Assembly (NCBI RefSeq): GCF_023062595.1
Contig: NZ_JALLAN010000023.1
Span: 1-64,000, forward strand
Direction of reading: 5' to 3'
Length of the DNA: 64,000 nucleotides
From: Arthrobacter rhizosphaerae
Lineage (GTDB): Bacteria; Actinomycetota; Actinomycetes; Actinomycetales; Micrococcaceae
The notes beneath the pieces were generated by a model, which ran no database searches, had not been told where the DNA came from, and was given only the letters and a program-made list of their open reading frames with translations. This document shows, one piece after another, positions 42,475-50,836 of this stretch (positions are counted from its first letter, which is position 1; every line of letters starts with the position of its first letter). Both the position numbers and the translations under genes were made by a program.

Positions 42475-43224
42475 TTAGATGGATCGCAGGACCGAGACCA
42501 CTTTGCCCATAATGGTGGCCTGATCGCCCAGGATAGGCTCGTACTGCGTGTTCTGTGGCAGCAGCCAGGTATGGCCGTCCCGCTGGCGGAACGTCTTGAC
42601 TGTCGCTTCATCGTCCAAGAGTGCGGCCACGATATCGCCGTTGACTGCATCGCTCTGCCGGCGCACAACCACCCAGTCACCATCACAGATCGCGGCATCA
42701 ATCATGGAGTCGCCAGCGACTTTCAGCATGAACAACTCGCCATGGCCAACGAGCTGACGGGGGAGCGGCATAAACTCCTCGACCAGTTGTTCGGCGAGAA
42801 TGGGCCCGCCTGCAGCGATGCGCCCGACCAGGGGAACCATGGCTGTGTCTGTTGCGCCGGCGAGTTCCGTCACGGGTTGACGGCCCACGCTCCTGAGCCG
42901 GGTTGGCTTTTCCGGCCGTGAAGGCTCCGTTCCGCCTTCTTCCAGGGTCAGCGGCATCAACACTTCCATGGCCCGCGGGCGCTTCGGATCCCGGCGCAGG
43001 TAACCGAGTTTCTCCAGCTGCGACAGCTGATGGGTGACGCTGGACAGACTCGCAAGGCCGACAGTGTCCCCGATTTCGCGCATGGACGGGGGGTAGCCGT
43101 TGTCATTGACCGATCGCTGAATGGTCTCCAGGATCCTCTTTTGGCGAAGGGTGAGGCCCTTGGGCGTCCGGGCGTTCTGCGAGGCCCTTGGGGTGGCCTT
43201 GCTGCCCGCGGCTTGTGCTGCCAT
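42475..43224 (-). CDS. lexA: SOS repressor LexA
   Basis: 249 aa repressor-protease. The N-terminal winged helix contains LTLRQKRILETI, YPPSMREIGDTVGLASLSSVTHQL. The cleavage site Ala-Gly is in GRIAAGGPILAEQ; the Ser of the dyad is in VAGDSMIDAAI and the Lys in EATVKTFRQRD. A linker of about 35 residues makes it longer than the E. coli protein. The start is taken as ATG 43224; TTG 43231-43233 is an alternative three codons upstream. Its promoter region has a LexA box, so it is autoregulated. Confidence 0.96.
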   Translation of the reverse strand: MAAQAAGSKATPRASQNARTPKGLTLRQKRILETIQRSVNDNGYPPSMREIGDTVGLASLSSVTHQLSQLEKLGYLRRDPKRPRAMEVLMPLTLEEGGTEPSRPEKPTRLRSVGRQPVTELAGATDTAMVPLVGRIAAGGPILAEQLVEEFMPLPRQLVGHGELFMLKVAGDSMIDAAICDGDWVVVRRQSDAVNGDIVAALLDDEATVKTFRQRDGHTWLLPQNTQYEPILGDQATIMGKVVSVLRSI

Positions 43225-43371
43225 TTTCGCCAACGCCTTTCCATTTCTCCCGGCTTCTGAGCGTCAGCCGGGAACGTTCTGCCTGAATGTCAGACCCTGC
43301 TGATCAACTGCAGATGTGGTTGTCCTGATCAATCTTTCTTTGATCAAACGTAGGCCAGCCAAGGGAGTTTT

Positions 43372-43387
43372 TCAAACATTTGTTCTA
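43372..43387 (-). promoter_or_regulatory. LexA box proximal to lexA
   Basis: TCAAACATTTGTTCTA differs from TCGAAC-N4-GTTCGA at two positions. It lies about 150 nt upstream of lexA. A half-site GTTCGA is also seen at 43403-43408. Confidence 0.7.
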
Positions 43388-43438
43388 GTGAGTCTCGACA
43401 ATGTTCGATCATAGATGCTAAAACTTACTCAGTAAGGT

Positions 43439-43454
43439 TCGAATATGTGTTCTA
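43439..43454 (+). promoter_or_regulatory. LexA box proximal to the LysM gene
   Basis: TCGAATATGTGTTCTA differs from the consensus at two positions. It sits about 130 nt before the LysM gene start. The remaining intergenic sequence holds both divergent promoters; an extra overlapping pair of half sites is visible near 43496-43507. Confidence 0.72.
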
Positions 43455-43585
43455 GTCAGCTTTCTAATTCGCTTATTCCGGTCATCACTTCCGTTCAAAC
43501 GTTCGAAAATGGAGGCCGCTGGCAAATGAATACCTTGCAATCAACGAACACAACGGGCAGCACAGTAGGGTCCAGGAGGACGGTC

Positions 43586-44113
43586 ATGTCAGCTACATCT
43601 GCGTTCCACGAGTTCTTTCCGCAATCGGTCTCCGGGGAGCCTCAATCGGCGACGACGTTGCAGAGTTCCCTCGCCCGGCAGGAGACCGCCCCGTCGTATG
43701 AGTCGGAAGGAACCCACGCCAGTCAGGAGGCCCACGCCCACGAAGGAGCGCGTGCCTACGACGGTGCCGGCGCCTACGACGCAGCCCCTGGCCGGGTCCA
43801 TGCGCCGCTGCGGCTTACCCGACGCGGATGGATTGTCCTGGTGGTCTTGCCCCTTATGTTGCTCACCGCATTCATGATGTCGCTTTCGGGTTTCCTTACG
43901 TCTCCGGCCAAGGCGGCTGACAGCGTCTCCGAGCTCTCGCTGACTCGCACTGTGAGCGTCACTGTGCAGCAGGGCCAATCGTTGTGGGCTATCGCCGGAA
44001 CCGTTGCGCCTGATCGGGATCCGCGGGATGTCGTCGCGGACATCGTGCAGTTGAATAACCTCGACGGCGGAGCGGTCAGTCCGGGGCAGCAGCTCTTTAT
44101 TCCCTCCGCGTGA
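43586..44113 (+). CDS. LysM-domain membrane protein divergent from lexA (SOS division-inhibitor type)
   Basis: 175 aa. Residues 1-78 are cytoplasmic and rich in Ala/His/Glu; one transmembrane helix lies at about 81-103; and a single extracytoplasmic LysM domain follows (about 122-173, with VQQGQSLWAIA and GQQLFIPSA). Position next to lexA, SOS boxes and layout match mycobacterial Rv2719c (ChiZ) and corynebacterial DivS, which delay cell division during DNA damage. ATG 43586 has AGGAGG 6 nt upstream. ATG 43526, with GGAGG 10 nt upstream, would add 20 residues. The functional role is by analogy. Confidence 0.85.
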   Translation: MSATSAFHEFFPQSVSGEPQSATTLQSSLARQETAPSYESEGTHASQEAHAHEGARAYDGAGAYDAAPGRVHAPLRLTRRGWIVLVVLPLMLLTAFMMSLSGFLTSPAKAADSVSELSLTRTVSVTVQQGQSLWAIAGTVAPDRDPRDVVADIVQLNNLDGGAVSPGQQLFIPSA

Positions 44114-44177
44114 ACCACGTTTGGGCTCCCGGTAACCCTGTGGGCGTCACAGTTTTCCGGCCCCGGCATCCGGCACT

Positions 44178-44183
44178 TAAACT
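44178..44183 (+). promoter_or_regulatory. -10 element for leaderless hisC transcript
   Basis: TAAACT is followed by 6 nt and GTG 44190. No Shine-Dalgarno sequence or His-rich leader peptide is seen. Confidence 0.6.
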
Positions 44184-44189
44184 GTTTTG

Positions 44190-45308
44190 GTGACTGACCA
44201 GCTAGCGCGCTTGAACCGACTGCCACTCCGCGACAATCTCCGGGGCCTGACGCCTTACGGCGCGCCGCAATTGGATGTGCCCATCCTGCTCAATGTGAAT
44301 GAAAATACCCATGGTGTGCCAGAGGATGTCCTGAAGGCAATTTCGGAGGCTGTCACGGCTGCCGCCGCAGGCCTGAACCGATATCCCGACCGGGAGTTCA
44401 GTGAGCTCCGCTCTGCTTTGGCTGAATATCTGGGGCATGGCCTTGGGGCTGAAAACATTTGGGCTGCCAATGGATCTAACGAAGTCCTGCAGCAGACACT
44501 GCAGGCCTTTGGCGGACCTGGCAGGACGGCCATGGGCTTTCCCCCCACGTACTCCATGTACCCCCTGCTTGCCAGCGGCACTGACACTGAATACGTCACG
44601 GGGCTGCGTGCTGCAGGCTACGGGCTCAGCGCCGAGTACGCGGCAGAACAGGTCCGGGAGCGTCAACCGAACATTGTGTTCCTGAGCTCGCCCAACAACC
44701 CCACCGGCACCGGCCTGGGGCTGGATGTAGTTGAGGCCGTCTACGGAGCCGGCGAGAAGAGCCAAACCATTGTCATCGTGGACGAGGCCTATCACGAGTT
44801 CGCACACGACGGTACTCCCAGCGCGCTTACGTTGCTCCCCGGTCGGGAACGCCTGATCGTAACGCGCACTATGAGCAAAGCGTTTGCGCTGGCCGGTGCC
44901 CGGCTCGGCTACATGGCGGCAGCGCCGGAAGTCACTGATGCCTTGCGCCTGGTCCGCTTGCCGTACCACCTGTCAGCCGTCACCCAGGCAACGGCTCTCG
45001 CCGCGCTCCAGCACAGGGAAGCCTTGATGGCTGATGTTGAGGACATCAAAATGCAACGCGACAGGATTGTCTCGGAGCTAACGCGAATGGGGCTGAAGCC
45101 AGCGGCATCTGATTCAAATTTCGTTTTCTTCGGGGGACTGGAGAATCCGCACGCAGTCTGGCAAGCGCTGCTGGACTGCGGGGTCCTGATTCGCGACGTC
45201 GGCATTCCGGGTCACCTGCGGGTTACGGCGGGAACCGAGGACGAGACCACAGCGTTCCTTGAGGCACTGGAGCGCATCCTTACAGGGCAAACCGCGGTTC
45301 CAGCCTAA
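44190..45308 (+). CDS. hisC: Histidinol-phosphate aminotransferase
   Basis: PLP aminotransferase of histidine synthesis. The N-terminal half has LNVNENTHG and LNRYPDREFSELR; SSPNNPTGTGL contacts PLP; VIVDEAYHEFA is conserved; and the Schiff-base Lys is in TRTMSKAFALAGARLGY. 372 aa. The start is GTG 44190, based on the TAAACT box 6 nt before it. It is separated from hisB by 61 nt. Confidence 0.95.
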   Translation: MTDQLARLNRLPLRDNLRGLTPYGAPQLDVPILLNVNENTHGVPEDVLKAISEAVTAAAAGLNRYPDREFSELRSALAEYLGHGLGAENIWAANGSNEVLQQTLQAFGGPGRTAMGFPPTYSMYPLLASGTDTEYVTGLRAAGYGLSAEYAAEQVRERQPNIVFLSSPNNPTGTGLGLDVVEAVYGAGEKSQTIVIVDEAYHEFAHDGTPSALTLLPGRERLIVTRTMSKAFALAGARLGYMAAAPEVTDALRLVRLPYHLSAVTQATALAALQHREALMADVEDIKMQRDRIVSELTRMGLKPAASDSNFVFFGGLENPHAVWQALLDCGVLIRDVGIPGHLRVTAGTEDETTAFLEALERILTGQTAVPA

Positions 45309-45369
45309 ACTTGAACCAAGACCCAGAAGCCCCAGGCTTTCAGGCCCTTCTTCCTAAGGACACATCACC

Positions 45370-45996
45370 ATGAGCAACACCGGATCCATTGCTGTCGCGG
45401 CACGGACTGCGCGCATGGAGCGCGCCACCAGTGAATCATCCGTGCTGGTCGAGATCAATCTCGACGGAACGGGAACATCGGATATCGATACTTCGGTTCC
45501 TTTTTACGATCACATGCTCACGGCGCTCTGCAAGCACTCCCTGATCGATATCACGGTCAAGGCCACCGGTGACACCCACATCGACGTTCACCACACTGTG
45601 GAAGACGTCGCCATTACCTTTGGGGAAGTCCTGAAAGTGGCCTTGGGTAACAAGGCAGGCATCCGCCGCTTCGGAGAAGCCACTGTTCCCCTTGATGAAG
45701 CACTTGCACACGCGGTGGTTGACGTCTCCGGCAGGCCATATCTCGTCCACGGCGGGGAACCTGCCGGCCAGGAATACCACCTCATCGGCGGGCACTTCAC
45801 GGGTTCACTCACACGCCACGTCTTCGAAGCCATCACCCTGCACGCGGGAATATGCCTTCACATGAACGTCTTGGCAGGCAGAGATCCCCACCACATTGTG
45901 GAAGCACAGTTCAAGGCGTTCGCCCGGGCACTGCGCGCGGCCGTGGAAACCGATCCGCGCGTGGACGGAATTCCATCAACCAAAGGGGCATTGTGA
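45370..45996 (+). CDS. hisB: Imidazoleglycerol-phosphate dehydratase
   Basis: Mn-dependent dehydratase, monofunctional as usual in actinobacteria (no phosphatase domain). It shows two HHxxED-type motifs: VHHTVEDVAITFG and the DPHHIVEAQFKAFARAL region, plus FYDHMLTALCKHS. 208 aa. AAGGA lies 8-9 nt before ATG. It overlaps hisH as GTGA. Confidence 0.97.
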   Translation: MSNTGSIAVAARTARMERATSESSVLVEINLDGTGTSDIDTSVPFYDHMLTALCKHSLIDITVKATGDTHIDVHHTVEDVAITFGEVLKVALGNKAGIRRFGEATVPLDEALAHAVVDVSGRPYLVHGGEPAGQEYHLIGGHFTGSLTRHVFEAITLHAGICLHMNVLAGRDPHHIVEAQFKAFARALRAAVETDPRVDGIPSTKGAL

Positions 45997-46781
45997 CCGG
46001 AAAACTCCTCCAGGATGGCGCCATCGTTGATCCGGACGCCACGGTCAAGCCCGCTTCACCGGAGGGTAAGCCAACCGTCACTGTCCTGGACTATGGCTCG
46101 GGCAATGTCCGCTCTGCTGTCCGGGCGCTGGAGCGTGCCGGAGCCGAGGTAATCCTGAGCGCCAAGCCCCAGGACGTCCTCAACGCGGATGGCCTCGTGG
46201 TTCCCGGCGTCGGCGCTTTCGAGACCGTCATGAACGAACTGAAAGCCGTAGACGGTATTCGGATGATCGGCCGGCGCGTCGCCGGCGGCAGGCCCGTCCT
46301 GGCCATCTGTGTCGGGCTTCAGGTGCTGTTCGAAGCCGGCGTTGAGCACGGCACAGAGGCCGAGGGCATGGGCGAGTGGCCTGGGAAGGTTGAGTTGCTT
46401 CCGGCCGACGTCGTGCCGCACATGGGCTGGAACACGGTCAAGGTCCCCGAGGGTTCGCACCTCTTTGAAGGTGTGGAGAATGAGCGCTTCTACTTCGTTC
46501 ACTCCTACGGCGTCCAGACCTGGGACTTCGATGTTATCCAGCCGCGGATGGCTCCGCCGCTGGTCACCTGGTCGGAGCACGGTGCCCCCTTCATTGCTGC
46601 GGTTGAAAACGGTCCTCTGGCAGCCACCCAGTTCCACCCGGAGAAGTCCGGTGATGCAGGTGCCCGTCTCTTGCGTAACTGGGTCAACGGCCTGCGTCAT
46701 GCGGGGCGCACTGAGGCTCCTGCTTCCATGGAATCCACTTCCTCCAACCTGTCTCCAGCTCAACCAGAAGCAGACGCCTAG
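45993..46781 (+). CDS. hisH: Imidazole glycerol phosphate synthase glutamine amidotransferase subunit
   Basis: Supplies ammonia to HisF. The triad is visible: Cys in AICVGLQVLFEA, and His/Glu in ATQFHPEKSGDAG. VLDYGSGNVRSA and VPGVGAFE are conserved. 262 aa from the GTG that overlaps the hisB stop; about 30 N-terminal residues precede the core, and a Ser/Pro/Glu tail of about 25 residues follows it. The open frame upstream to 45852 overlaps hisB and is rejected. hisF is not in the window. Confidence 0.95.
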   Translation: MTGKLLQDGAIVDPDATVKPASPEGKPTVTVLDYGSGNVRSAVRALERAGAEVILSAKPQDVLNADGLVVPGVGAFETVMNELKAVDGIRMIGRRVAGGRPVLAICVGLQVLFEAGVEHGTEAEGMGEWPGKVELLPADVVPHMGWNTVKVPEGSHLFEGVENERFYFVHSYGVQTWDFDVIQPRMAPPLVTWSEHGAPFIAAVENGPLAATQFHPEKSGDAGARLLRNWVNGLRHAGRTEAPASMESTSSNLSPAQPEADA

Positions 46782-46939
46782 TGTGGTCCATAGTGCTGAT
46801 GGGCCTCGCCGGTTTGCTGGTCGGCGGGGCGTTGTCCTTCAGGCAACAGAAGGCACCGTTCTGGATCCAGATCGTGTTCTATACGCTTGCTGGACTGGCG
46901 CTGCTGGCCGCTTACCTGCTGACTCTGCCCGCCGCTTAG
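46781..46939 (+). CDS. Small two-helix membrane protein between hisH and priA
   Basis: A 52-residue ORF starting at GTG 46781, whose G is also the last base of the hisH TAG stop (TAGTG). Two hydrophobic helices are evident, about residues 4-19 and 29-50, joined by the short basic loop FRQQKAPFW. The start-stop overlap suggests translational coupling to hisH. It is too short for common gene-calling limits. Small membrane proteins at this site are likely in related species, but no family or function is recognised. Confidence 0.75.
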   Translation: MWSIVLMGLAGLLVGGALSFRQQKAPFWIQIVFYTLAGLALLAAYLLTLPAA

Positions 46940-46991
46940 CGAGCATCACTGCCAGCCACCTTTCCTACTCCGCTCCACCACCCCGAGGACC

Positions 46992-47741
46992 ATGATGATT
47001 GACGAAACCCAGTTGCCTGTACTTGAACTGCTCCCGGCCGTTGACGTAGTGAACGGCCAGGCCGTGCGCCTGGTCCAGGGCGAAGCAGGCAGCGAAACCA
47101 GCTATGGAACTCCACTCGAGGCGGCGCTGAACTGGCAACAGCAAGGAGCGGAGTGGGTTCACCTTGTTGACCTCGATGCCGCCTTCGGCCGTGGCTCGAA
47201 CTCGGAGTTGCTGCGGGAGGTCGTTGGCAAACTCGACATCAAAGTGGAACTTTCCGGTGGACTGCGGGATGACGAAACACTGGAGAAGGCGCTGGATCTG
47301 GGCGTCGCCCGGGTAAATCTTGGCACTGCTGCCCTCGAAAACCCGGAGTGGACGCAGCGTGCCATTGACCGCTTCGGTGACCGTATCGCCGTCGGACTCG
47401 ATGTCCGGGGAACCACCCTTGCAGGCCGCGGCTGGACGAAGGAAGGCGGCGACCTGTGGGAGGTCCTGGAGCGCCTTGAAGCGGCCGGTTGCGCCCGCTA
47501 CGTGGTCACTGACGTCACCAAGGACGGTACGCTGCAGGGTCCAAACGTGGAATTGCTGCGCCAGATGGTGGAGAAGACCCGCAAGCCTGTGGTTGCTTCC
47601 GGTGGCATCTCGAGCCTCGAAGACCTCAAGGTGTTGCGTTCACTTGTCCCGCTGGGTGTCGAAGGAGCCATCGTGGGCAAGGCCCTCTACGCCGGTGCCT
47701 TCACGCTGCCCCAGGCGCTCGACGTCGCCGGGCGCCGCTGA
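46992..47741 (+). CDS. priA: Bifunctional HisA/TrpF isomerase (PriA)
   Basis: Beta-alpha barrel that in actinobacteria isomerises both ProFAR (histidine) and PRA (tryptophan), replacing a separate trpF. LLPAVDVVNGQAVRLVQG carries the first catalytic Asp; the second is in ARYVVTDVTKDGTLQGPN, with GGISSLEDLKVL following. 249 aa; ATG 46992 or 46995. Dual activity is inferred from the lineage and needs absence of trpF elsewhere. It is followed by sseB 2 nt later. Confidence 0.92.
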   Translation: MMIDETQLPVLELLPAVDVVNGQAVRLVQGEAGSETSYGTPLEAALNWQQQGAEWVHLVDLDAAFGRGSNSELLREVVGKLDIKVELSGGLRDDETLEKALDLGVARVNLGTAALENPEWTQRAIDRFGDRIAVGLDVRGTTLAGRGWTKEGGDLWEVLERLEAAGCARYVVTDVTKDGTLQGPNVELLRQMVEKTRKPVVASGGISSLEDLKVLRSLVPLGVEGAIVGKALYAGAFTLPQALDVAGRR

Positions 47742-47743
47742 CA

Positions 47744-48613
47744 GTGGAAGACGCATCCGGCTCCCGGCCTTTGCCGGGCCACATCGCTGCAGCCTTGGCC
47801 AGTGCCGGGGGTGCTGCCGATTCGGCGGGCCAGCCATGGTCAGGGCGCAGCCTCGCCGGTGAGGATGCCAGGATCCACAACTTTGAGGACGACGACGGCA
47901 CAGCCGACGCCGGATATCTCGCCGCGGTTTCCGCTATGGTGGCTGGCGCCGGTGACGAAGACGACGTTGTGCAGGCTTTGGCCCATGCCAGGGTTTTTGT
48001 TCCGATAGTCGCGCAATTGGGCGAAGAGGGGCAGGGCGCAGCAGGGCTCCAGGCGGACAAACAGGCAGACATGGCACTCGTGACGCTGAAGGCTCCCGAC
48101 GGACGGACCGCCTTGCCGGTCTTCTCCTCTGCTGAGTCGCTGCATGCATGGCACCAGGAGGCCAGGCCTGTTGCCGTCTACGCTGCCCGGGCTGCCTTGT
48201 CTGCTGCCGCCGAAGGCGCCGAACTGATGGTGGTGGATCCGGGCTCGGACGTCACCATAGTTGTCCGGCGGCCTGCGGTCTGGGCATTGGCTCAGCAACT
48301 GCCGTGGTCACCGTCCTATGCCGACGCCGAGGTGGCGGATGCTGTGACAGCATCTGCCTCCGGTATTACCTCGATCCGGAGCATTGAGCTCCACCGTGGC
48401 GGGGGAGTAGGCACCTCCACAGCGGGAGGCCTGCAGCTCAAAGGCGGCGGTCCCGGTCCCGAGCTGCGCATTGTCCTGTACTTGGTGGACGGACTGGACG
48501 CCGCCGGAGTCCAGGAAGTGGTGACAGGCATGAATAGCGCCTGGGCCAGGAATGAATTGTTGGCCGAGCGGGTTGACTCCATCGAGGTCAAGCTGCGGCG
48601 CGCAGTAGAGTAG
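47744..48613 (+). CDS. SseB family protein
   Basis: 289 aa soluble protein with an SseB N-terminal-like domain: ALAHARVFVPIVAQLG, followed by ALVTLKAPDGRTALPVFSSAESLHAW and ELMVVDPGS. The family function is not defined; in actinobacteria the gene commonly follows priA. The C-terminal third (about 190-289) is less conserved-looking, with a Gly-rich loop. GTG start directly after priA. Confidence 0.82.
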   Translation: MEDASGSRPLPGHIAAALASAGGAADSAGQPWSGRSLAGEDARIHNFEDDDGTADAGYLAAVSAMVAGAGDEDDVVQALAHARVFVPIVAQLGEEGQGAAGLQADKQADMALVTLKAPDGRTALPVFSSAESLHAWHQEARPVAVYAARAALSAAAEGAELMVVDPGSDVTIVVRRPAVWALAQQLPWSPSYADAEVADAVTASASGITSIRSIELHRGGGVGTSTAGGLQLKGGGPGPELRIVLYLVDGLDAAGVQEVVTGMNSAWARNELLAERVDSIEVKLRRAVE

Positions 48614-48668
48614 CTCTCGGCCAGGGGATGGATCCTCCTGCCGTAGGCAAGATTAAGGATGTAAACCC

Positions 48669-49967
48669 GTGAATTTCGCTCTGTACAGGGAGCTTCTTGC
48701 TGTTCGGCCTGTCCGGCGGCTGTTGATCGTCGGCATGATCGCCCGCATTCCACATTCAGCCGCCGGGATACTTCTTACCCTGCATATAGTCCTGTCCCTG
48801 GGGCAAGGCTATGCGGCAGCCGGGGCCGCCGCCGCCGTCATGACCATTGGCATCGCCGTCGGCGCGCCGTGGCGTGGGCGGCGCGTTGACACCGTCGGCT
48901 TGCGGAAGGCCCTGATACCTTCGGTGATTTCGGAGGCCCTGATCTGGTCGGTCGTTCCTCATGTCAGCTACGAGTGGCTGCTGCCGCTGGTCTTTGTCGG
49001 CGGACTGTTCACCCTTCCGATCTTCAGTGTGGTACGTCAATCCCTTGGCGTCATGGCGACTGGCGAGCAGCGTCGTACCGCGTTCGCCCTCGATGCAATC
49101 TCCACCGAGATGGTTTTTATGATCGGCCCTGCCGCAGGAGCGATCGTGGCCACCACTGGATTCTCGGTTCTGGGGCTCACGGTGGTGGGCATAACGACGT
49201 CGGCTGCGGGACTTTTCCTGATGTGGTTCAACCCGCCCACCCGAAGCGAGGCTCCTGACGAGGAATGCGCAACCGAGCAGCAGCAGGCAGCTGAACTGGC
49301 AGTCGTGGCTGCAGCTCCGGCGCACGTCCAGGAGGCAGCGGCGGGGTTGAAGCCGGCGGGCACCGAAGAGCGGTCCCCGTCGCGCCTCAGGGGTGCCGTC
49401 GCTCGCAACTTCACGTGGTTCACAGCCTCAGTAGCAGCAGTCTTCTCAGTGGCGGCGGGCGCGGGCATGGTACTGAGCGGGACCGACGTCGGGATCGTTG
49501 CGTTGCTTGAGACTGGCGGCCACGAGGCCGAGATCGGGCTTGTCTTCTTCTTCTGGTGCGCCGCTTCGGTGGCCGGTGGTCTGATTTACGGAGCCATGCA
49601 CCGCCCGGTTTCCCCCTTGGTCCTGCTGCTGGGAATGGCGGCGCTGACCATCCCCATGGGCTTCGCACAGGACACCTTGACGCTCGGACTCCTGTCGCTC
49701 CTGCCGGGTCTCCTATGCGCTCCCGTTTTGTCGGCTGCGTCGGAAAAAGTCGCTGACCTCGTGGACGAGGCACGCCGGGGCGAGGCGATGGGCTGGTACG
49801 GTTCTGCTCTCACCGCCGGCGTCGCTCTCGGCGCCCCTCTGGCCGGGCTTTTCATCGACGGGATCGGACCGTCTGCAGGATTTGTATCCGTCGGAGTGGC
49901 AGGCGTAGCCATCTGCCTGTTGGGGCTCCTGCTTCAGCAGCGGCGTCGGAGCCAGACGGCGTCTTAA
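48669..49967 (+). CDS. MFS transporter
   Basis: 432 aa with about 12 hydrophobic segments split by a hydrophilic central loop (about 195-240, rich in Glu/Ala/Gln). The GRRVDTVGLRKAL loop resembles the MFS motif A region between helices 2 and 3. It belongs to a drug/sugar-efflux-like group; the substrate is unknown. GTG start. A large inverted repeat follows the stop. Confidence 0.85.
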   Translation: MNFALYRELLAVRPVRRLLIVGMIARIPHSAAGILLTLHIVLSLGQGYAAAGAAAAVMTIGIAVGAPWRGRRVDTVGLRKALIPSVISEALIWSVVPHVSYEWLLPLVFVGGLFTLPIFSVVRQSLGVMATGEQRRTAFALDAISTEMVFMIGPAAGAIVATTGFSVLGLTVVGITTSAAGLFLMWFNPPTRSEAPDEECATEQQQAAELAVVAAAPAHVQEAAAGLKPAGTEERSPSRLRGAVARNFTWFTASVAAVFSVAAGAGMVLSGTDVGIVALLETGGHEAEIGLVFFFWCAASVAGGLIYGAMHRPVSPLVLLLGMAALTIPMGFAQDTLTLGLLSLLPGLLCAPVLSAASEKVADLVDEARRGEAMGWYGSALTAGVALGAPLAGLFIDGIGPSAGFVSVGVAGVAICLLGLLLQQRRRSQTAS

Positions 49968-50005
49968 CCAAACCCGGTTAAGTAACTAAATGATGACGAC
50001 GGCAT

Positions 50006-50065
50006 GACGACGACGGCCCGAACCTTCTGAAGATGGACCTTCTGAAGGTGCGGGCCGCCGTCGTC
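50006..50065. terminator. Long inverted repeat between convergent MFS and DUF1844 genes
   Basis: The 15 nt arms GACGACGACGGCCCG (50006-50020) and CGGGCCGCCGTCGTC (50051-50065) pair with one mismatch, and inner ACCTTC/GAAGGT extends the stem. No T tract is present, so the terminator role is probable but not proven. Confidence 0.6.
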
Positions 50066-50105
50066 AATCAGCAGTAAAAGCGGTTACCAGGGCAAACAGT
50101 AAGGG

Positions 50106-50492
50106 CTAGTTGACCGGCCCGGTGTACTTTTCCCCAGGGCCTTTGCCGGGAGCGTCCTGGATGGTGGATTCTTCCCGGAATGCCAGCTGCAGCGAACGAA
50201 GCCCGTCACGCAATGGTCCCGCATGCTGGGAGCCGATTTCCGGTGCGGCTGCGGTGACCAGGCCTGCGAGGGCGGTAATAAGCTTCCGGGCTTCGTCGAG
50301 GTCCTTGAGTTCCGCTGCATTGTCCTCAGCTGCAAGGCCCAGCTTCACGGCTGAAGCGCTCATCAGGTGGACTGCGGCAGTGGTGATGACCTCGATTGCC
50401 GGCACCTCGGAGATGTCACGGATCTGTTGGGCCACATTGCCCTGCTCATCCGCGGGCTCATACACGTGTGAATTACTGTCTGGAGTGCTCAT
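50106..50492 (-). CDS. DUF1844 family protein
   Basis: 128 aa. The core IRDISEVPAIEVITTAAVHLMSASAVKLGL and the LDEARKLITALAGLV helix are characteristic of DUF1844, an actinobacterial family of unknown function that is regularly encoded divergent from or beside infC. It is acidic at the N-terminus and has no transmembrane segment strong enough to call. It shares the upstream region with infC. Confidence 0.85.
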   Translation of the reverse strand: MSTPDSNSHVYEPADEQGNVAQQIRDISEVPAIEVITTAAVHLMSASAVKLGLAAEDNAAELKDLDEARKLITALAGLVTAAAPEIGSQHAGPLRDGLRSLQLAFREESTIQDAPGKGPGEKYTGPVN

Positions 50493-50582
50493 ACTGGTAA
50501 GCTTGTCACAGACCGACTGGATGTCGTTATTTTGCTATGGATGCCCATTCCCGCCAATGTGCGGAGAACGGGTATCTTTCTG

Positions 50583-50836
50583 TAGAATTGACTTCTAGTT
50601 TGCAAGCGGAGATCTCTCCCACCCGCGTCAGCCGTTTTCCACGAGGAACTTTCTTGTGGCAGCAAGGCTGCCGGGTACCGGTCGGGCGGTTCAATCAGGC
50701 GAATGCCTGTTCGAAGCGCGTGCCACCTCACTATGAGGCGGGCACATCCGATCCTCGAGGCCTTCGATTGCTCCGGCAATTGGGGGCCTTCTCTGTTTGC
50801 CGGTGGAGTACTCATCACAACCACAGGAGCTTTAAC
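50583..50836 (+). promoter_or_regulatory. Promoter and long 5' leader of infC
   Basis: TAGAAT (50583-50588) is a good -10, giving a leader of about 240 nt up to the infC start. The leader is open in the infC frame by chance, but codons upstream do not resemble IF-3. Such a long leader before infC-rpmI-rplT suggests post-transcriptional control; I could not fold a specific known motif by eye. AGGAG (50825-50829) is the infC ribosome-binding site. Confidence 0.6.

Noticed and set aside
43393..43408. Third LexA box between lexA and the LysM gene
   Set aside because: Only the right half GTTCGA is good; the left half at the required 4 nt spacing does not match.
45852..45992. Upstream extension of hisH
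   Set aside because: It overlaps hisB in another frame; the GTG overlapping the hisB stop is the natural start.
50537..50836. 100-codon N-terminal extension of IF-3
   Set aside because: It has no similarity to IF-3, and a good ribosome-binding site stands before ATT 50837; it is an open frame inside the leader.
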